NCBI RefSeq assembly: GCF_031844705.1
Contig: NZ_CP134609.1
Span: forward strand, 5,890,001-5,954,000
Source of the DNA: Streptomyces sp. ITFR-16
GTDB lineage: Bacteria; Actinomycetota; Actinomycetes; Streptomycetales; Streptomycetaceae
Length of the DNA stretch: 64,000 nt
Reading direction: 5' to 3'
The position numbers and the translations under genes were made by a program. Numbering within the stretch: the stretch's first letter is position 1; every line of letters starts with the position of its first letter. The notes under the pieces are model-generated. The model saw nothing but the letters and a program-made list of their open reading frames with translations. It did no database searches and was not told where the DNA came from. Below, piece after piece: positions 15,786 through 24,070 of the stretch.

Positions 15786-15818
15786 CCTCTATTATCTCGC
15801 TCAGCGAGATAATAGAGG
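15786..15818. promoter_or_regulatory. 33-bp perfect palindromic operator
   Basis: Left arm CCTCTATTATCTCGCT (15786-15801), one central base, right arm AGCGAGATAATAGAGG (15803-15818): 16 bp of perfect dyad symmetry between divergent MarR and hydrolase genes. The A/T-rich TATTAT/ATAATA parts can serve as -10 elements in both directions. It is the only candidate operator in this gap. Confidence 0.88.
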
Positions 15819-15841
15819 TGTACGGAGTCCAGGGAGCACCC

Positions 15842-16720
15842 ATGACATCCACCCCGCCCCCGCCCGCCGACGCGGCCTTCCTCGCCGCGTACGACGAGGT
15901 CGTCGCGGCCACCTGGCCGGCCGGCACCACGCCGACCCCCGTCCCCACCCCGTACGGCACCACCCATGTCAACAGCTACGGCCCCGAGGACGCCCCGCCC
16001 CTCGTCCTGCTGCCGGGCGGCGGCGCGACCTCCACCGTCTGGTACGCCCAGGCCGCGGCCCTGGGCCGCACCCGGCGGGTCCACGCGGTCGACCTCGTGG
16101 GCGAGCCGGGACGCAGCACGCCGGGGGAGCGGCCGATCCGCACCGCGGCCGACCTGAACGCCTGGCTCGACGCGGTGCTGGACGGCCTGGGCGCGGACTC
16201 CACCGCGCTGTGCGGCCATTCGTACGGCGGCTGGATCGCCCTTCACCACGCCCTGCACGCACCCGGGCGCGTGAGCGGACTGATCCTCGTCGACCCGACC
16301 GGCTGCTTCACGGGCTTCCGCCCCGGCTATCTGCTGCACGCGCTGCCGATGCTGATCCGCCCGACCGCCGCCCGGACCCGGGCCTTCCTGGAGTGGGAGA
16401 CGGACCACGCACCGCTCGACCCGGCGTGGCTGCGGCTGCGCGAGGCGGCGGCGGACTTCCCCTCGGCGCGCCCGGTCACCGGCCCCCGCCCGTCACCCGA
16501 GGCCCTGGGCGCGCTCACCGTACCGACCCTGATCGTCCTCGCCGGCAGGAGCCGCGCGCATCACGCCTCCCGGGTGGCGGACGCCGCGCACCGCCTGCTG
16601 CCGCACGCAAAGACGGCGGTCCTGCCCGCCGCCACCCACCACACCCTGCCGCTGGACGCGGCGACGGCCCCCGAACTCACCGAAGCGATAGGGAAGTTCC
16701 TGGGCGCGCGGGCGGAGTGA
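15842..16720 (+). CDS. alpha/beta-hydrolase
   Basis: A 292-residue alpha/beta-hydrolase. The nucleophile elbow is GHSYGG, the oxyanion region is LLPGGGATSTVWY, and the late His of the triad fits AATHHTLPLD. The substrate may be an ester, lactone or amide. The ATG at 15842 has GGGAGCACC upstream. It is controlled with the divergent MarR gene through the shared palindrome, which suggests induction by the compound it acts on or a relative of it. It ends 9 bp from the convergent ArsC-like gene. Confidence 0.9.
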   Translation: MTSTPPPPADAAFLAAYDEVVAATWPAGTTPTPVPTPYGTTHVNSYGPEDAPPLVLLPGGGATSTVWYAQAAALGRTRRVHAVDLVGEPGRSTPGERPIRTAADLNAWLDAVLDGLGADSTALCGHSYGGWIALHHALHAPGRVSGLILVDPTGCFTGFRPGYLLHALPMLIRPTAARTRAFLEWETDHAPLDPAWLRLREAAADFPSARPVTGPRPSPEALGALTVPTLIVLAGRSRAHHASRVADAAHRLLPHAKTAVLPAATHHTLPLDAATAPELTEAIGKFLGARAE

Positions 16721-16729
16721 GCGCGTCCC

Positions 16730-17089
16730 TCAGCGCCCCATCGCGTCCCGGACCGCCTCGTCGGTGCGGGCGACCACGGCGGTGCCGTCCCCGGCCGTGA
16801 TGATCGGTCGCTGGATCAGCCCGGGGTGCTCGGCGAGGGCGGTGATCCACCGCTCCCGCGAGGCCGCCTCGCGCGGCCACTCCCTGAGCCCCAGCTCCTT
16901 CGCGTCAGCCTCCTGCGTCCGCGTGATGTCCCACGGTTCCAGCCCCAGCCGGTCGAGCACGGTCCGGATCTCGTCCGGCGACGGCACGTCCTCCAGGTAG
17001 CGCCGGACGGTGTAGCCGGCGCCCTCGGCGTCGAGCAGCCGCACCGCGCTGCGGCACTTGGAACAGGCGGGATTGATCCAGATCTCCAT
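16730..17089 (-). CDS. ArsC/Spx-family thioredoxin-fold protein
   Basis: A 119-residue protein with the ArsC/YffB fold: N-terminal INPACSKCRSA, with CxxC as the redox site, and the IQRPIITAGDGTAVVAR segment that normally contains the conserved Arg-Pro motif. The length is typical. Members are arsenate reductases or related thiol oxidoreductases; no arsenic-resistance genes are nearby, so arsenate reduction is not asserted. Confidence 0.88.
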   Translation of the reverse strand: MEIWINPACSKCRSAVRLLDAEGAGYTVRRYLEDVPSPDEIRTVLDRLGLEPWDITRTQEADAKELGLREWPREAASRERWITALAEHPGLIQRPIITAGDGTAVVARTDEAVRDAMGR

Positions 17090-17218
17090 GCGGCCAAAGG
17101 TACGCGATGGACCCGCGAAAACCCCTCTGGCCAGGGGCGATTGTCAGTGGGGGGCAGTAGAATAGGGGTAGTTCGTGAGGGTTCCGCAGAGCTCCGCCAC
17201 CCCGCCAGGAGGTTGCCC

Positions 17219-17488
17219 ATGGCCGTTGCCGCAGTCACGACCGAGCCGCTCCACAAGCCCCTTGGGAAGAAGCCGCTCCCCGCCGGCCACCCCCGTGAGT
17301 GGTACGTCTCCCACAACCGCCGGCTCAAGGCGATGCGCCTAACGATCGCCCTGCTCGACACGGGCGTCTACCACCCGTCGAGCGCGAGCAACGCCCGGAT
17401 ACGCACGACCGCCGACCGCCTCGGCATCCACCCGCCGTCCGACACCACCTGCCGCATGGTCCGCGCGCTCATCCGCTACGGCCGCTGA
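17219..17488 (+). CDS. conserved small basic protein of unknown function
   Basis: An 89-residue basic protein with no signal peptide or membrane helix. A central stretch (EWYVSHNRRLKAMRL) and a C-terminal helical region with many Arg residues suggest binding to nucleic acid or another protein, but I recognise no family. The ATG at 17219 has an excellent AGGAGG site. A TAGAAT hexamer at 17158-17163 is a likely -10 element. Confidence 0.75.
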   Translation: MAVAAVTTEPLHKPLGKKPLPAGHPREWYVSHNRRLKAMRLTIALLDTGVYHPSSASNARIRTTADRLGIHPPSDTTCRMVRALIRYGR

Positions 17489-17514
17489 CCCGGCCACCAC
17501 CACCGACCGCGCCG

Positions 17515-17536
17515 CGCCCCCGGAGGCCCGGGGGCG
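17515..17536. terminator. terminator between convergent genes
   Basis: Arms CGCCCCCGG (17515-17523) and CCGGGGGCG (17528-17536) pair perfectly around a 4-base loop, between the small gene ending at 17488 and the MmpS-like gene ending at 17547. Confidence 0.75.
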
Positions 17537-17546
17537 TGGCCGCGTC

Positions 17547-17987
17547 TCAGAACCCGTCGCACCTGGCGGTGGCGAACGCGCCGGAGGCCCGCGCGGTCCG
17601 GTGCGTACCGTCGTCCACCGTCACCGCGCAAGCGACCTCGCCCCCCGACCGCCCGAGGCGGACGACGAACGAACCGCCGCTCATGAACCCCCTGGTGTCC
17701 AGCTCCCCGGCCCACGGCAGGGACCGCAGGGTCAGCCGGCCGGTCGACAGCTCCTTGTCCCGCCAGGTGCTGTAGGTGAGCGTCACGTCCTCGGCGGTGC
17801 CGGTGACCTCGTACCGGATGTGCACGGTCCGCGAGCCCTCGGCGGAGATCCGGTGGGACAGTACGGCGGAGACGGCGCCCGCGGCGAGGGCCAGCAGGAC
17901 GGCGATCATCAGCAGCACCCACGGCCACAGCCGCCGCCGAGGGGGCGACGGCGGGACCGGCTCCTCGGAGGTCGACGGCTCGCTCAT
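17547..17987 (-). CDS. MmpS-like membrane-anchored protein
   Basis: A 146-residue protein: a Pro-rich cytoplasmic N-terminus, one transmembrane helix (about residues 20-43, WPWVLLMIAVLLALAAGAV) and an extracytoplasmic beta-rich domain with YEVTGTAEDVTLTYST, the signature region of MmpS accessory proteins. Two Cys residues in the outer domain could form a disulphide. MmpS partners of MmpL transporters usually sit beside them; here the nearest MMPL gene is 8 kb away and not in the same unit. The GGAGGG sequence nearly abuts the ATG, so the start is slightly uncertain. Confidence 0.75.
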   Translation of the reverse strand: MSEPSTSEEPVPPSPPRRRLWPWVLLMIAVLLALAAGAVSAVLSHRISAEGSRTVHIRYEVTGTAEDVTLTYSTWRDKELSTGRLTLRSLPWAGELDTRGFMSGGSFVVRLGRSGGEVACAVTVDDGTHRTARASGAFATARCDGF

Positions 17988-18127
17988 CCCTCCAGACTCG
18001 ACCGCCCCGCGCGACCCCGCGACCCCACAGCCCCGCTCCCTCACCCATCCGGCCCGCACGGCATGCGCCCGCACCCGCGGCCCCCTTGACTCGGCAGGAC
18101 AGGTGCGGGCCGGGACTGGGAGACACG

Positions 18128-18613
18128 ATGACGGGACGAGGCGTACGGGGCGCGGGCGCGGTGCTGGTAGCGATGATCGTCGCGGCGACGGCCACGGCCT
18201 GCTCGGACGACGGGGACAGCGCGTCCAGCACGGCGTCCAAGGCGGCTTCGGCGGCCTCCTCGCTGGCGTCCCGGGGCACCGACGCGGTCGCCTCGGCGAC
18301 GGCGGCGGCCGGTGACAAGCTGAACAGCATCAAGGACGGGGTGAACGCGAGCGGCGACGTCACGGTCGGCGCCCCTGACACCGACGAGGACGGCCGCGCC
18401 ACCGCGAAGATCACCGTCCGCAACGGCACCGACGCCGCCCGCTCCTACGCGGTGCAGATCAACTTCCGCGACGAGAACGGCAATCTGCTCGACACCTCCG
18501 TGGTCACGGTCGACGACGTGCCCGCCAAGGGCAGCAAGGACGCCACGGCCCGCAGCAACCGCAAGCTGGAGGGCGACGTCAAGACCGAGGTGGGCAAGGC
18601 CCTGCGCCACTGA
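18128..18613 (+). CDS. putative lipoprotein with FxLYD-like domain
   Basis: A 161-residue exported protein with a lipobox ending TATAC (Cys25), a Ser/Ala-rich linker (residues 30-70) and a C-terminal beta-rich domain in which ITVRNGTDAARSYAVQINFRD resembles the FxLYD pattern. No catalytic motif is present. The ATG at 18128 has a GGGAGA ribosome site. It is divergent from the MmpS-like gene. Function is unknown. Confidence 0.72.
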   Translation: MTGRGVRGAGAVLVAMIVAATATACSDDGDSASSTASKAASAASSLASRGTDAVASATAAAGDKLNSIKDGVNASGDVTVGAPDTDEDGRATAKITVRNGTDAARSYAVQINFRDENGNLLDTSVVTVDDVPAKGSKDATARSNRKLEGDVKTEVGKALRH

Positions 18614-18640
18614 CCCGGCGGGCCGGATACGATCCCGCCC

Positions 18641-19201
18641 ATGCGCCTTGAGGACCAACTGGCCGCCCTCGCGGACCTGGGACTGCCGCTCGCGGCCGGC
18701 CGGACCGTGGACGAGCTGCTGTACTCGTGGCCCAGGGAGGCGTACGAGCGCAAGCCGTTCGACCAGCTGCTGTTCACCCTGGGCTGCGCGGTCGAGGCGG
18801 AGCCGTGGGACCGGTGGTTCTGCGACCGCGCCTGGCACTTCGACACCGAGTGCGTCCGGGGCCGCGGTTCGTACGTGACGCTCGCCCGCCGGCTCAGCCG
18901 CATCACCGGCCGCCCGGACGCCCTGACCGACCTGCGCGACCACGTCGACCTCGGCACGGAGGAGGCATGGCTCGCGTACACGGCCGACGGCCGCCGGATC
19001 ACCTGGCCCATCGAGGTCCGGGACGACTGGGCCGACCTGATGGTGGTCGGCTACCTCATGGACGAACTGGAACACGGCAGGTCCCGCTTCCATGTCCGCC
19101 ACAACGGCCAGGCGATGACGCTCTTCTACCTCGACACCGACGCGGCGGAACGCCTCAACACCCTGACCGGCGAGGAGACGGTGGCGCCGTTCCCGGGGTA
19201 G
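18641..19201 (+). CDS. conserved hypothetical protein
   Basis: A 186-residue cytoplasmic protein rich in Trp and acidic residues, with no membrane helix and no family I recognise. Motifs that look conserved are LYSWPREAYERKPF, WDRWFCDRAWHFDTEC and WPIEVRDDWADLMVVGYLMDELE. It starts 28 bp after the FxLYD-like lipoprotein gene, so the two are probably co-transcribed. Confidence 0.7.
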   Translation: MRLEDQLAALADLGLPLAAGRTVDELLYSWPREAYERKPFDQLLFTLGCAVEAEPWDRWFCDRAWHFDTECVRGRGSYVTLARRLSRITGRPDALTDLRDHVDLGTEEAWLAYTADGRRITWPIEVRDDWADLMVVGYLMDELEHGRSRFHVRHNGQAMTLFYLDTDAAERLNTLTGEETVAPFPG

Positions 19202-19252
19202 GGACCTCGCAGCCGGCGCACGAACTCCGGAGGGGGAGCGACAGGGCCGGTG

Positions 19253-19381
19253 TCAGTGCCCTGCCGCCTTCACGGCGGCGTCGATGGCCTTGGCCAGTTC
19301 CGGTGTCAGCCTGCTCTCGCTGATCCAGCCGTCGTCCCAGGGGCCGGCCAGCTCCTTATGCAGGTCTTGGTGTCCTCCGAC
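19253..19381 (-). pseudogene. possible decayed 3' gene fragment
   Basis: The minus strand reads coherently for about 40 codons to a TGA at 19253, ending LTPELAKAIDAAVKAAGH, with a WDDGWISESRL segment before it. There is no start codon or ribosome site and the frame is lost upstream, so it looks like the tail of a gene whose 5' part was deleted or frame-shifted. The family is unknown. It could also be chance in high-G+C DNA. Confidence 0.3.
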
Positions 19382-19431
19382 TGGCCTTCGTCGACCCCAC
19401 GCGGGCGGCCCGGCAGTGGCCGCTCACGGCG

Positions 19432-19465
19432 AAGGCCGCCGCACCCGGGCGGGTGCGGCGGCCTT
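19432..19465. terminator. terminator downstream of glnA
   Basis: Arms AAGGCCGCCGCACCC (19432-19446) and GGGTGCGGCGGCCTT (19451-19465) pair perfectly around a 4-base loop, 18 bases past the glnA stop codon. Confidence 0.87.
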
Positions 19466-19483
19466 TGTGGCGGTGTCCGCGGC

Positions 19484-20893
19484 CTAGAGGTCGAAGTACA
19501 GCTCGAACTCGTGCGGGTGCGGGCGCAGCTGGATCGGGGCGATCTCGTGGGTGCGCTTGTAGTCGATCCACGTCTCGATCAGGTCGGACGTGAAGACGCC
19601 GCCGGCCTGGAGGTACTCGTTGTCCGCCTCGAGGGCATCGAGGACCGCCGGGAGGGACGTCGGGACCTGCTGGACGTTGGCGTGCTCCTCGGGAGCCAGC
19701 TCGTAGAGGTCCTTGTCGATCGGCTCGGCCGGCTCGATCTTGTTCTTGACGCCGTCCAGGCCGGCCATCAGGAGGGCCGAGAACGCCAGGTACGGGTTGG
19801 ACGACGGGTCCGGGGCGCGGAACTCGACGCGCTTGGCCTTCGGGTTGGAGCCCGTGATCGGGATACGCATCGCGGCGGAGCGGTTGCGCTGCGAGTACAC
19901 CATGTTGACCGGGGCCTCGAAGCCGGGGACCAGGCGGTGGTAGGAGTTCACCGTCGGGTTGGTGAAGGCCAGCAGCGACGGGGCGTGCTTCAGGATGCCG
20001 CCGATGTAGTAGCGGGCGATGTCCGAGAGGCCCGCGTAGCCCTGCTCGTCGTAGAACAGCGGGGAGCCGCCGGACCACAGGGACTGGTGGACGTGCATGC
20101 CCGAGCCGTTGTCACCGAAGATCGGCTTCGGCATGAAGGTCGCGGTCTTGCCGTTGCGCCAGGCGACGTTCTTCACGATGTACTTGAAGAGCATCAGGTC
20201 GTCGGCCGCGGCGAGCAGCGTGTTGAACTTGTAGTTGATCTCCGCCTGGCCGGCGGTGCCGACCTCGTGGTGCTGGCGCTCGACCTGGAGGCCGTTCTTG
20301 TCCAGCTCCAGGGAGATCTCGGCACGCAGGTCGGCGAAGTGGTCGACCGGCGGGGTCGGGAAGTAGCCGCCCTTGTAGCGGACCTTGTAACCGCGGTTGT
20401 TCTCCTCCGACCCGGTGTTCCAGGCGCCGGCCTCGGAGTCGATGTGGTAGAAGCTCTCGTTCGCCGACGTCTGGAAGCGGACGTTGTCGAAGACGTAGAA
20501 CTCGGCCTCGGGGCCGAAGTACGCGGTGTCGGCGATGCCGGTGGAGGCGAGGTAGGCCTCGGCCTTCTTGGCCACGTTCCGCGGGTCACGGCTGTACTGC
20601 TCGCCGGTGATCGGGTCGTGGATGAAGAAGTTGATGTTGACGGTCTTGTCGCGGCGGAACGGGTCGACACGGGCGGTCGACAGGTCCGCGCGGAGCGCCA
20701 TGTCGGACTCGTGGATGGCCTGGAAGCCGCGGATCGACGAGCCGTCGAAGGCAAGCTCGTCGCTCGGGTCGAAGACCGCCGCCGGGATGGTGAAGTGCTG
20801 CATCACACCGGGCAGGTCGCAGAACCGGACGTCGATGAACTTGACGTCTTCGTCGGCGATGTACTTCTTCACGTCGTCGGCGTTCTGGAACAT
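19484..20893 (-). CDS. glnA: glutamine synthetase type I (GlnA)
   Basis: A 469-residue GSI-type enzyme forming glutamine from glutamate and ammonia; normal length. Motifs seen: [29 protein letters not shown] (metal and glutamate binding), [11 protein letters not shown], the Asn-rich [12 protein letters not shown] and NRSAAMRIP. Tyr397 in [10 protein letters not shown] is at the exact position of the adenylylation tyrosine of GSI-beta enzymes, so GlnE-type control is expected. The ATG at 20893 has a strong AGGAGGAG site. Transcription is probably GlnR-dependent (box at 20991-21028, -10 TATGGT at 20975-20980, no good -35). Confidence 0.97.
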   Translation of the reverse strand: MFQNADDVKKYIADEDVKFIDVRFCDLPGVMQHFTIPAAVFDPSDELAFDGSSIRGFQAIHESDMALRADLSTARVDPFRRDKTVNINFFIHDPITGEQYSRDPRNVAKKAEAYLASTGIADTAYFGPEAEFYVFDNVRFQTSANESFYHIDSEAGAWNTGSEENNRGYKVRYKGGYFPTPPVDHFADLRAEISLELDKNGLQVERQHHEVGTAGQAEINYKFNTLLAAADDLMLFKYIVKNVAWRNGKTATFMPKPIFGDNGSGMHVHQSLWSGGSPLFYDEQGYAGLSDIARYYIGGILKHAPSLLAFTNPTVNSYHRLVPGFEAPVNMVYSQRNRSAAMRIPITGSNPKAKRVEFRAPDPSSNPYLAFSALLMAGLDGVKNKIEPAEPIDKDLYELAPEEHANVQQVPTSLPAVLDALEADNEYLQAGGVFTSDLIETWIDYKRTHEIAPIQLRPHPHEFELYFDL

Positions 20894-20990
20894 CCAACTC
20901 CTCCTACTCCCGGCCCGGGAGGGACGGGGTTGCAGCTCGTGGTGTGGCCAGTGCGGTGGCACACGCTGGACCCGACCATAGGCAGACGGG

Positions 20991-21028
20991 ATTTCTCAAG
21001 CATGACCCATTTGTTTCGCCGAAGTTAA
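20991..21028 (-). promoter_or_regulatory. GlnR box upstream of glnA
   Basis: Minus strand reads TTAAC-n6-GAAAC-n6-GTCAT-n6-GAAAT with exact 6-base spacers, matching the repeated gTnAc-n6-GaAAc layout known for GlnR in Streptomyces. TATGGT at 20975-20980 follows 10 bases further, in the position of a -10 element; the -35 region is poor, as expected for an activated promoter. Confidence 0.88.
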
Positions 21029-21180
21029 CCGAGCCGGGTGCGGGCGGCATCCCAGGGGCGTTCGAAAACGGCTCCCGCGCTGGTTCCGCGCGGGTTCCGG
21101 GCCGGTTTCGCGGGGGTGTCCGAAGAGTGGGACAGCACCCGCCGGGGAGGCATTCCGGGCGGGCGCAGTACCGTGGTCGG

Positions 21181-21648
21181 GTGGACAACAGGCAAGCAAT
21201 CGGATCGTGGCTCTCCGGGCCGCGCGCGGCGGCCGAGGAGATGGGCGCCGACTTCGGGTACCGGGGCAAACGGCTCGGGCTTCCCGAGCAGGGGCCGGGC
21301 TCCATCGCCCCGCTCGGCCGGCGCTTCGGCGCCCTCTTCGTCGACTGGGCCCTGTGCCTGCTGATCGCATACGGGCTGTTCGCTCGCGGTGACCAGCAGG
21401 CGGCGGGCAACTGGGCGCTCGGCATCTTCCTCGTCCTGAGCGTGCTCACCGTCGGCACGATCGGCTGCACGCCGGGCAAGCGCATCCTGGGCATCAAGGT
21501 CGTCGCCGAGGAGGGCGGCCGGCTGGGGTCCGGACGGGTCCTGGTGCGCAGCCTGCTGCTGTGCCTGGCGATCCCCGCCCTGGTCTGGGACCGCGACGGC
21601 CGCGGCCTGCACGACCGCCTCGCCCGCGCCGTCCAGGTCCGGATCTGA
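21181..21648 (+). CDS. RDD-family membrane protein
   Basis: A 155-residue protein with an RDD domain: RRFGALFVDWALCLLIAYGLF, a second helix (ALGIFLVLSVLTVG), the TPGKRILGIKV motif, a third helix and the closing WDRDGRGLHDRLA. The N-terminal 45 residues are soluble. Role unknown; RDD proteins have been linked to small-solute or sodium transport. The GTG at 21181 is used because it gives the N-terminus MDNRQAIGSW; the ribosome site is weak. It is divergent from glnA. Confidence 0.88.
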   Translation: MDNRQAIGSWLSGPRAAAEEMGADFGYRGKRLGLPEQGPGSIAPLGRRFGALFVDWALCLLIAYGLFARGDQQAAGNWALGIFLVLSVLTVGTIGCTPGKRILGIKVVAEEGGRLGSGRVLVRSLLLCLAIPALVWDRDGRGLHDRLARAVQVRI

Positions 21649-21660
21649 GACGCACACACG

Positions 21661-21705
21661 AAGAGGGCGGGCCGTGAACCCACTGGGTTCACGGCCCGCC
21701 CTCTT
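21661..21705. terminator. bidirectional terminator, 22-bp arms
   Basis: Perfect arms at 21661-21682 and 21684-21705 with a single central base. The right arm ends CTCTT followed by T. It separates the convergent RDD and DUF4191 genes. Confidence 0.9.
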
Positions 21706-21731
21706 TGCCTGCGTCCTGCTCGGTCCTGCGG

Positions 21732-22442
21732 TCAGCGCATCTTTCCGCCGCGCGGCATCCGCATGCCCTTCGGCATCGGGCCCTTCGGCAGCGGCATGTT
21801 GCTCATCAGGTCACCCATCGCGCGCAGCCGGTCGTTGGCGGCCGTGACCTGCGGGCCGGTCAGCACGCGCGGAAGCTTCAGCATCTTGGTGCGCACCTTC
21901 TTGAGCGGCACCTGGCCCTCGCCGTTGCCGACGATGATGTCGTGCACGGGTACGTCGACCACGATGCGGGCCATCTTCTTCTTCTCGGCCGCGAGCAGGC
22001 CCTTCACCCGGTTCGGGTTGCCCTCGCCGACCAGCACGATGCCCGCCTTGCCCACGGCACGGTGGACGACGTCCTGGCTGCGGTTCATCGCGACCGCGGG
22101 CGTCGTGGTCCAGCCGCGGCCCACCCGGTCCAGCACCGCCGCCGCGGCACCCGGCTGCCCCTCCATCTGCCCGAAGGCCGCACGCTCGGCACGGCGTCCG
22201 AAGACGATCGCCATCGCGAGGAGGGCGAGCACGAAGCCCAGGATGCCCACGTAGATCGGGTGATCGATCAGGAAACCGATCGCGAGGAGGACACCGAAGG
22301 TGACGATTCCCACACCCGCGACGACAAGACCGATCTTGGAGTCGGTCCGCCTGGTCATCTTGTAGGTCAGGGCGATCTGCTTGAGCCGCCCCGCGTTCTC
22401 GGCGCTGTCCGCGCCTTCAGTGGTGTTTGCCTTCCTCGCCAT
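21732..22442 (-). CDS. DUF4191 membrane protein
   Basis: A 236-residue protein: a charged N-terminus, two transmembrane helices (about residues 38-60 and 64-83), then a soluble cytoplasmic domain with GRGWTTTPAVAMNRSQDVVHRAVGKAGI and VLVGEGNPNRVKGLL, the DUF4191 hallmarks. The C-terminus is Met/Pro/Gly/Arg-rich. Function unknown. The gene is widely placed between glnA and lipA in Streptomyces, from memory. Confidence 0.88.
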   Translation of the reverse strand: MARKANTTEGADSAENAGRLKQIALTYKMTRRTDSKIGLVVAGVGIVTFGVLLAIGFLIDHPIYVGILGFVLALLAMAIVFGRRAERAAFGQMEGQPGAAAAVLDRVGRGWTTTPAVAMNRSQDVVHRAVGKAGIVLVGEGNPNRVKGLLAAEKKKMARIVVDVPVHDIIVGNGEGQVPLKKVRTKMLKLPRVLTGPQVTAANDRLRAMGDLMSNMPLPKGPMPKGMRMPRGGKMR

Positions 22443-22461
22443 GCAATGAAGTTTACGTGGC

Positions 22462-22662
22462 CTAGGAACGGTGGTCGGCCACGGCCTCCAGTACGTACTC
22501 GGACTCGACCCGGTCCTTGGCCCGGCGGCGGTCCTCCAGGACGGCCGTCCAGGCGTTGCGGCGGGCGGTCCGCTGGCCGCTGCTCAGCAGCAGCGACTCG
22601 ACGGCGCGGAGGGCATCGGTGACGGACGGAATGGCGGTGGCGCGTACCGGCACGGCCTGCAT
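22462..22662 (-). CDS. conserved 66-residue protein
   Basis: A 66-residue, mostly helical charged protein (TDALRAVESLLLSSGQRTARRNAW and DRRRAKDRVESEYVLEAVADH), with no membrane helix. Family unknown. The ATG is at 22662 with a GAGGGG-like site, and a good vegetative promoter lies 140 bp upstream. It ends 20 bp before the DUF4191 start and is probably co-transcribed with it. Confidence 0.78.
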   Translation of the reverse strand: MQAVPVRATAIPSVTDALRAVESLLLSSGQRTARRNAWTAVLEDRRRAKDRVESEYVLEAVADHRS

Positions 22663-22802
22663 CGTGGAAGTCCCCTCGGAACGAATGCGCTCACTGAGCG
22701 GCGCCCGGTGAACGGAGTGTGCTGCGCGGACTGGATACGGGGCGCAGGGGCGGCAGCGGCCCGGAGAGCCACTGCGCTGCGTGCATCCAGGGTCACTGCT
22801 CG

Positions 22803-22831
22803 GTGTTACCAGCGCATGACCGGTCGGTCAA
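22803..22831 (-). promoter_or_regulatory. vegetative-type promoter for the 66-residue gene
   Basis: Minus strand: TTGACC, 17-base spacer, TAACAC. Both hexamers are close to the principal sigma-factor consensus with ideal spacing. The predicted start point near 22796 gives a leader of about 130 bases. Confidence 0.65.
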
Positions 22832-22870
22832 ACACCAATGAAACCTTGATGCGGGCGCCGCGCACGCCGA

Positions 22871-22916
22871 CGCGGCCCATCCGCGCCTCCGACCTGCGAG
22901 GAGCGCATGGGCCGCG
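22871..22916. terminator. hairpin downstream of lipA
   Basis: CGCGGCCCAT (22871-22880) pairs with ATGGGCCGCG (22907-22916); GCGC on each side of the loop can extend the stem. It lies 54 bases past the lipA stop codon. Confidence 0.65.
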
Positions 22917-22969
22917 CCGAATCAGCCATTACTGATCAGTAGCTTCTTGTGCCCGGTTTCACACGGACG

Positions 22970-23938
22970 CTACGCGGACGGGGTCGCGGTGGCCTCGGCC
23001 CCGCGCGCCTCCATCGCCTGCTGGAACAGCCGGCCCGCGCGGTACGAGGAGCGGACCAGCGGCCCGGACATCACACCGGAGTAGCCGATGCTGTCCGCCT
23101 CGTCCTTGAGCTCCACGAACTCGTGCGGCTTCACCCAGCGCTCGACCGGGTGGTGGCGCACGGAGGGCCGCAGGTACTGCGTGATGGTGATCAGCTCGCA
23201 GCCCGCGTCGTAGAGGTCCTGGAGCGCCTCGCTGACTTCCTCGCGGGTCTCGCCCATGCCGAGGATCAGGTTGGACTTGGTCACCAGACCGGCCTCGCGG
23301 GCCCTGGTGATGACCTCGAGGGAGCGCTCGTAGCGGAAGCCGGGGCGGATCCGCTTGAAGATGCGCGGCACCGTCTCCACGTTGTGCGCGAGCACCTCGG
23401 GGCGCGAGGAGAAGACCTCGGCCAGTTGCTCGGGCTCCGCGTTGAAGTCGGGGATCAGCAGCTCGACCTTGGTGCGGCCGGCCTCCCGCTCCGCCGTCAG
23501 CGCGTGGATCTGGCGCACGGTCTCCGCGTACAGCCAGGCACCGCCGTCCTCCAGGTCGTCGCGGGCGACGCCGGTGATGGTGGCGTAGTTCAGGTCCATC
23601 GTGACGACCGACTCACCGACGCGGCGGGGCTCGTCCCGGTCCAGCGCCTGCGGCTTGCCCGTGTCGATCTGGCAGAAGTCACAGCGCCGGGTGCACTGGT
23701 CGCCGCCGATGAGGAACGTGGCCTCGCGGTCCTCCCAGCACTCGAAGATGTTGGGGCAGCCGGCCTCCTGGCACACCGTGTGCAGACCCTCGCTCTTCAC
23801 GAGCTTCTGCAGCTGGTTGTACTCGGGGCCCATCTTCGCCCGGGTTTTGATCCACTCGGGCTTGCGCTCGATGGGGGTCTGGCTGTTCCGGACCTCGAGG
23901 CGCAGCATCTTGCGCCCGTCGGGTGCGACAGCGGACAC
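22970..23938 (-). CDS. lipA: lipoyl synthase (LipA)
   Basis: A 322-residue radical-SAM enzyme that inserts two sulphur atoms into octanoyl groups on E2 and GcvH proteins. It has both iron-sulphur sites: CxxxxCxxxxxC (Cys56, Cys61, Cys67) and the radical-SAM CxxxCxxC (Cys82, Cys86, Cys89). The GTG at 23938 ([12 protein letters not shown]) has GGGGAG 7 bases upstream; the in-frame ATG at 24007 would add 23 residues without support. It lies just downstream of lipB and serves the E2 protein at 35296. Confidence 0.96.
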   Translation of the reverse strand: MSAVAPDGRKMLRLEVRNSQTPIERKPEWIKTRAKMGPEYNQLQKLVKSEGLHTVCQEAGCPNIFECWEDREATFLIGGDQCTRRCDFCQIDTGKPQALDRDEPRRVGESVVTMDLNYATITGVARDDLEDGGAWLYAETVRQIHALTAEREAGRTKVELLIPDFNAEPEQLAEVFSSRPEVLAHNVETVPRIFKRIRPGFRYERSLEVITRAREAGLVTKSNLILGMGETREEVSEALQDLYDAGCELITITQYLRPSVRHHPVERWVKPHEFVELKDEADSIGYSGVMSGPLVRSSYRAGRLFQQAMEARGAEATATPSA

Positions 23939-24070
23939 TCCGGCACTCCCCTTTGCTTTCGCTGCATTGGATTCTTCGGCGAACACCAGGGTACGCCCGT
24001 AGTTCATTCGGCTTTACGTCTGGCCAACCTGTGGCCGGCAGGGCCTATTCCCGGAGCCGTCTCCCGAGTG

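Larger units (their letters stand above)
22663..22969. other. 307-bp gap: promoter and lipA terminator
   Basis: This gap holds the promoter of the 66-residue gene (22803-22831) and a hairpin at 22871-22916 that ends lipA transcription. No coding frame with good codon use was found. The stretch 22663-22795 would be a long 5' leader. Confidence 0.7.

Noticed and set aside
17547-17987. MmpS-like protein as the partner of the MMPL transporter at 7196
   Set aside because: They are 8 kb apart, in separate units and on opposite strands; the sequence gives no link.
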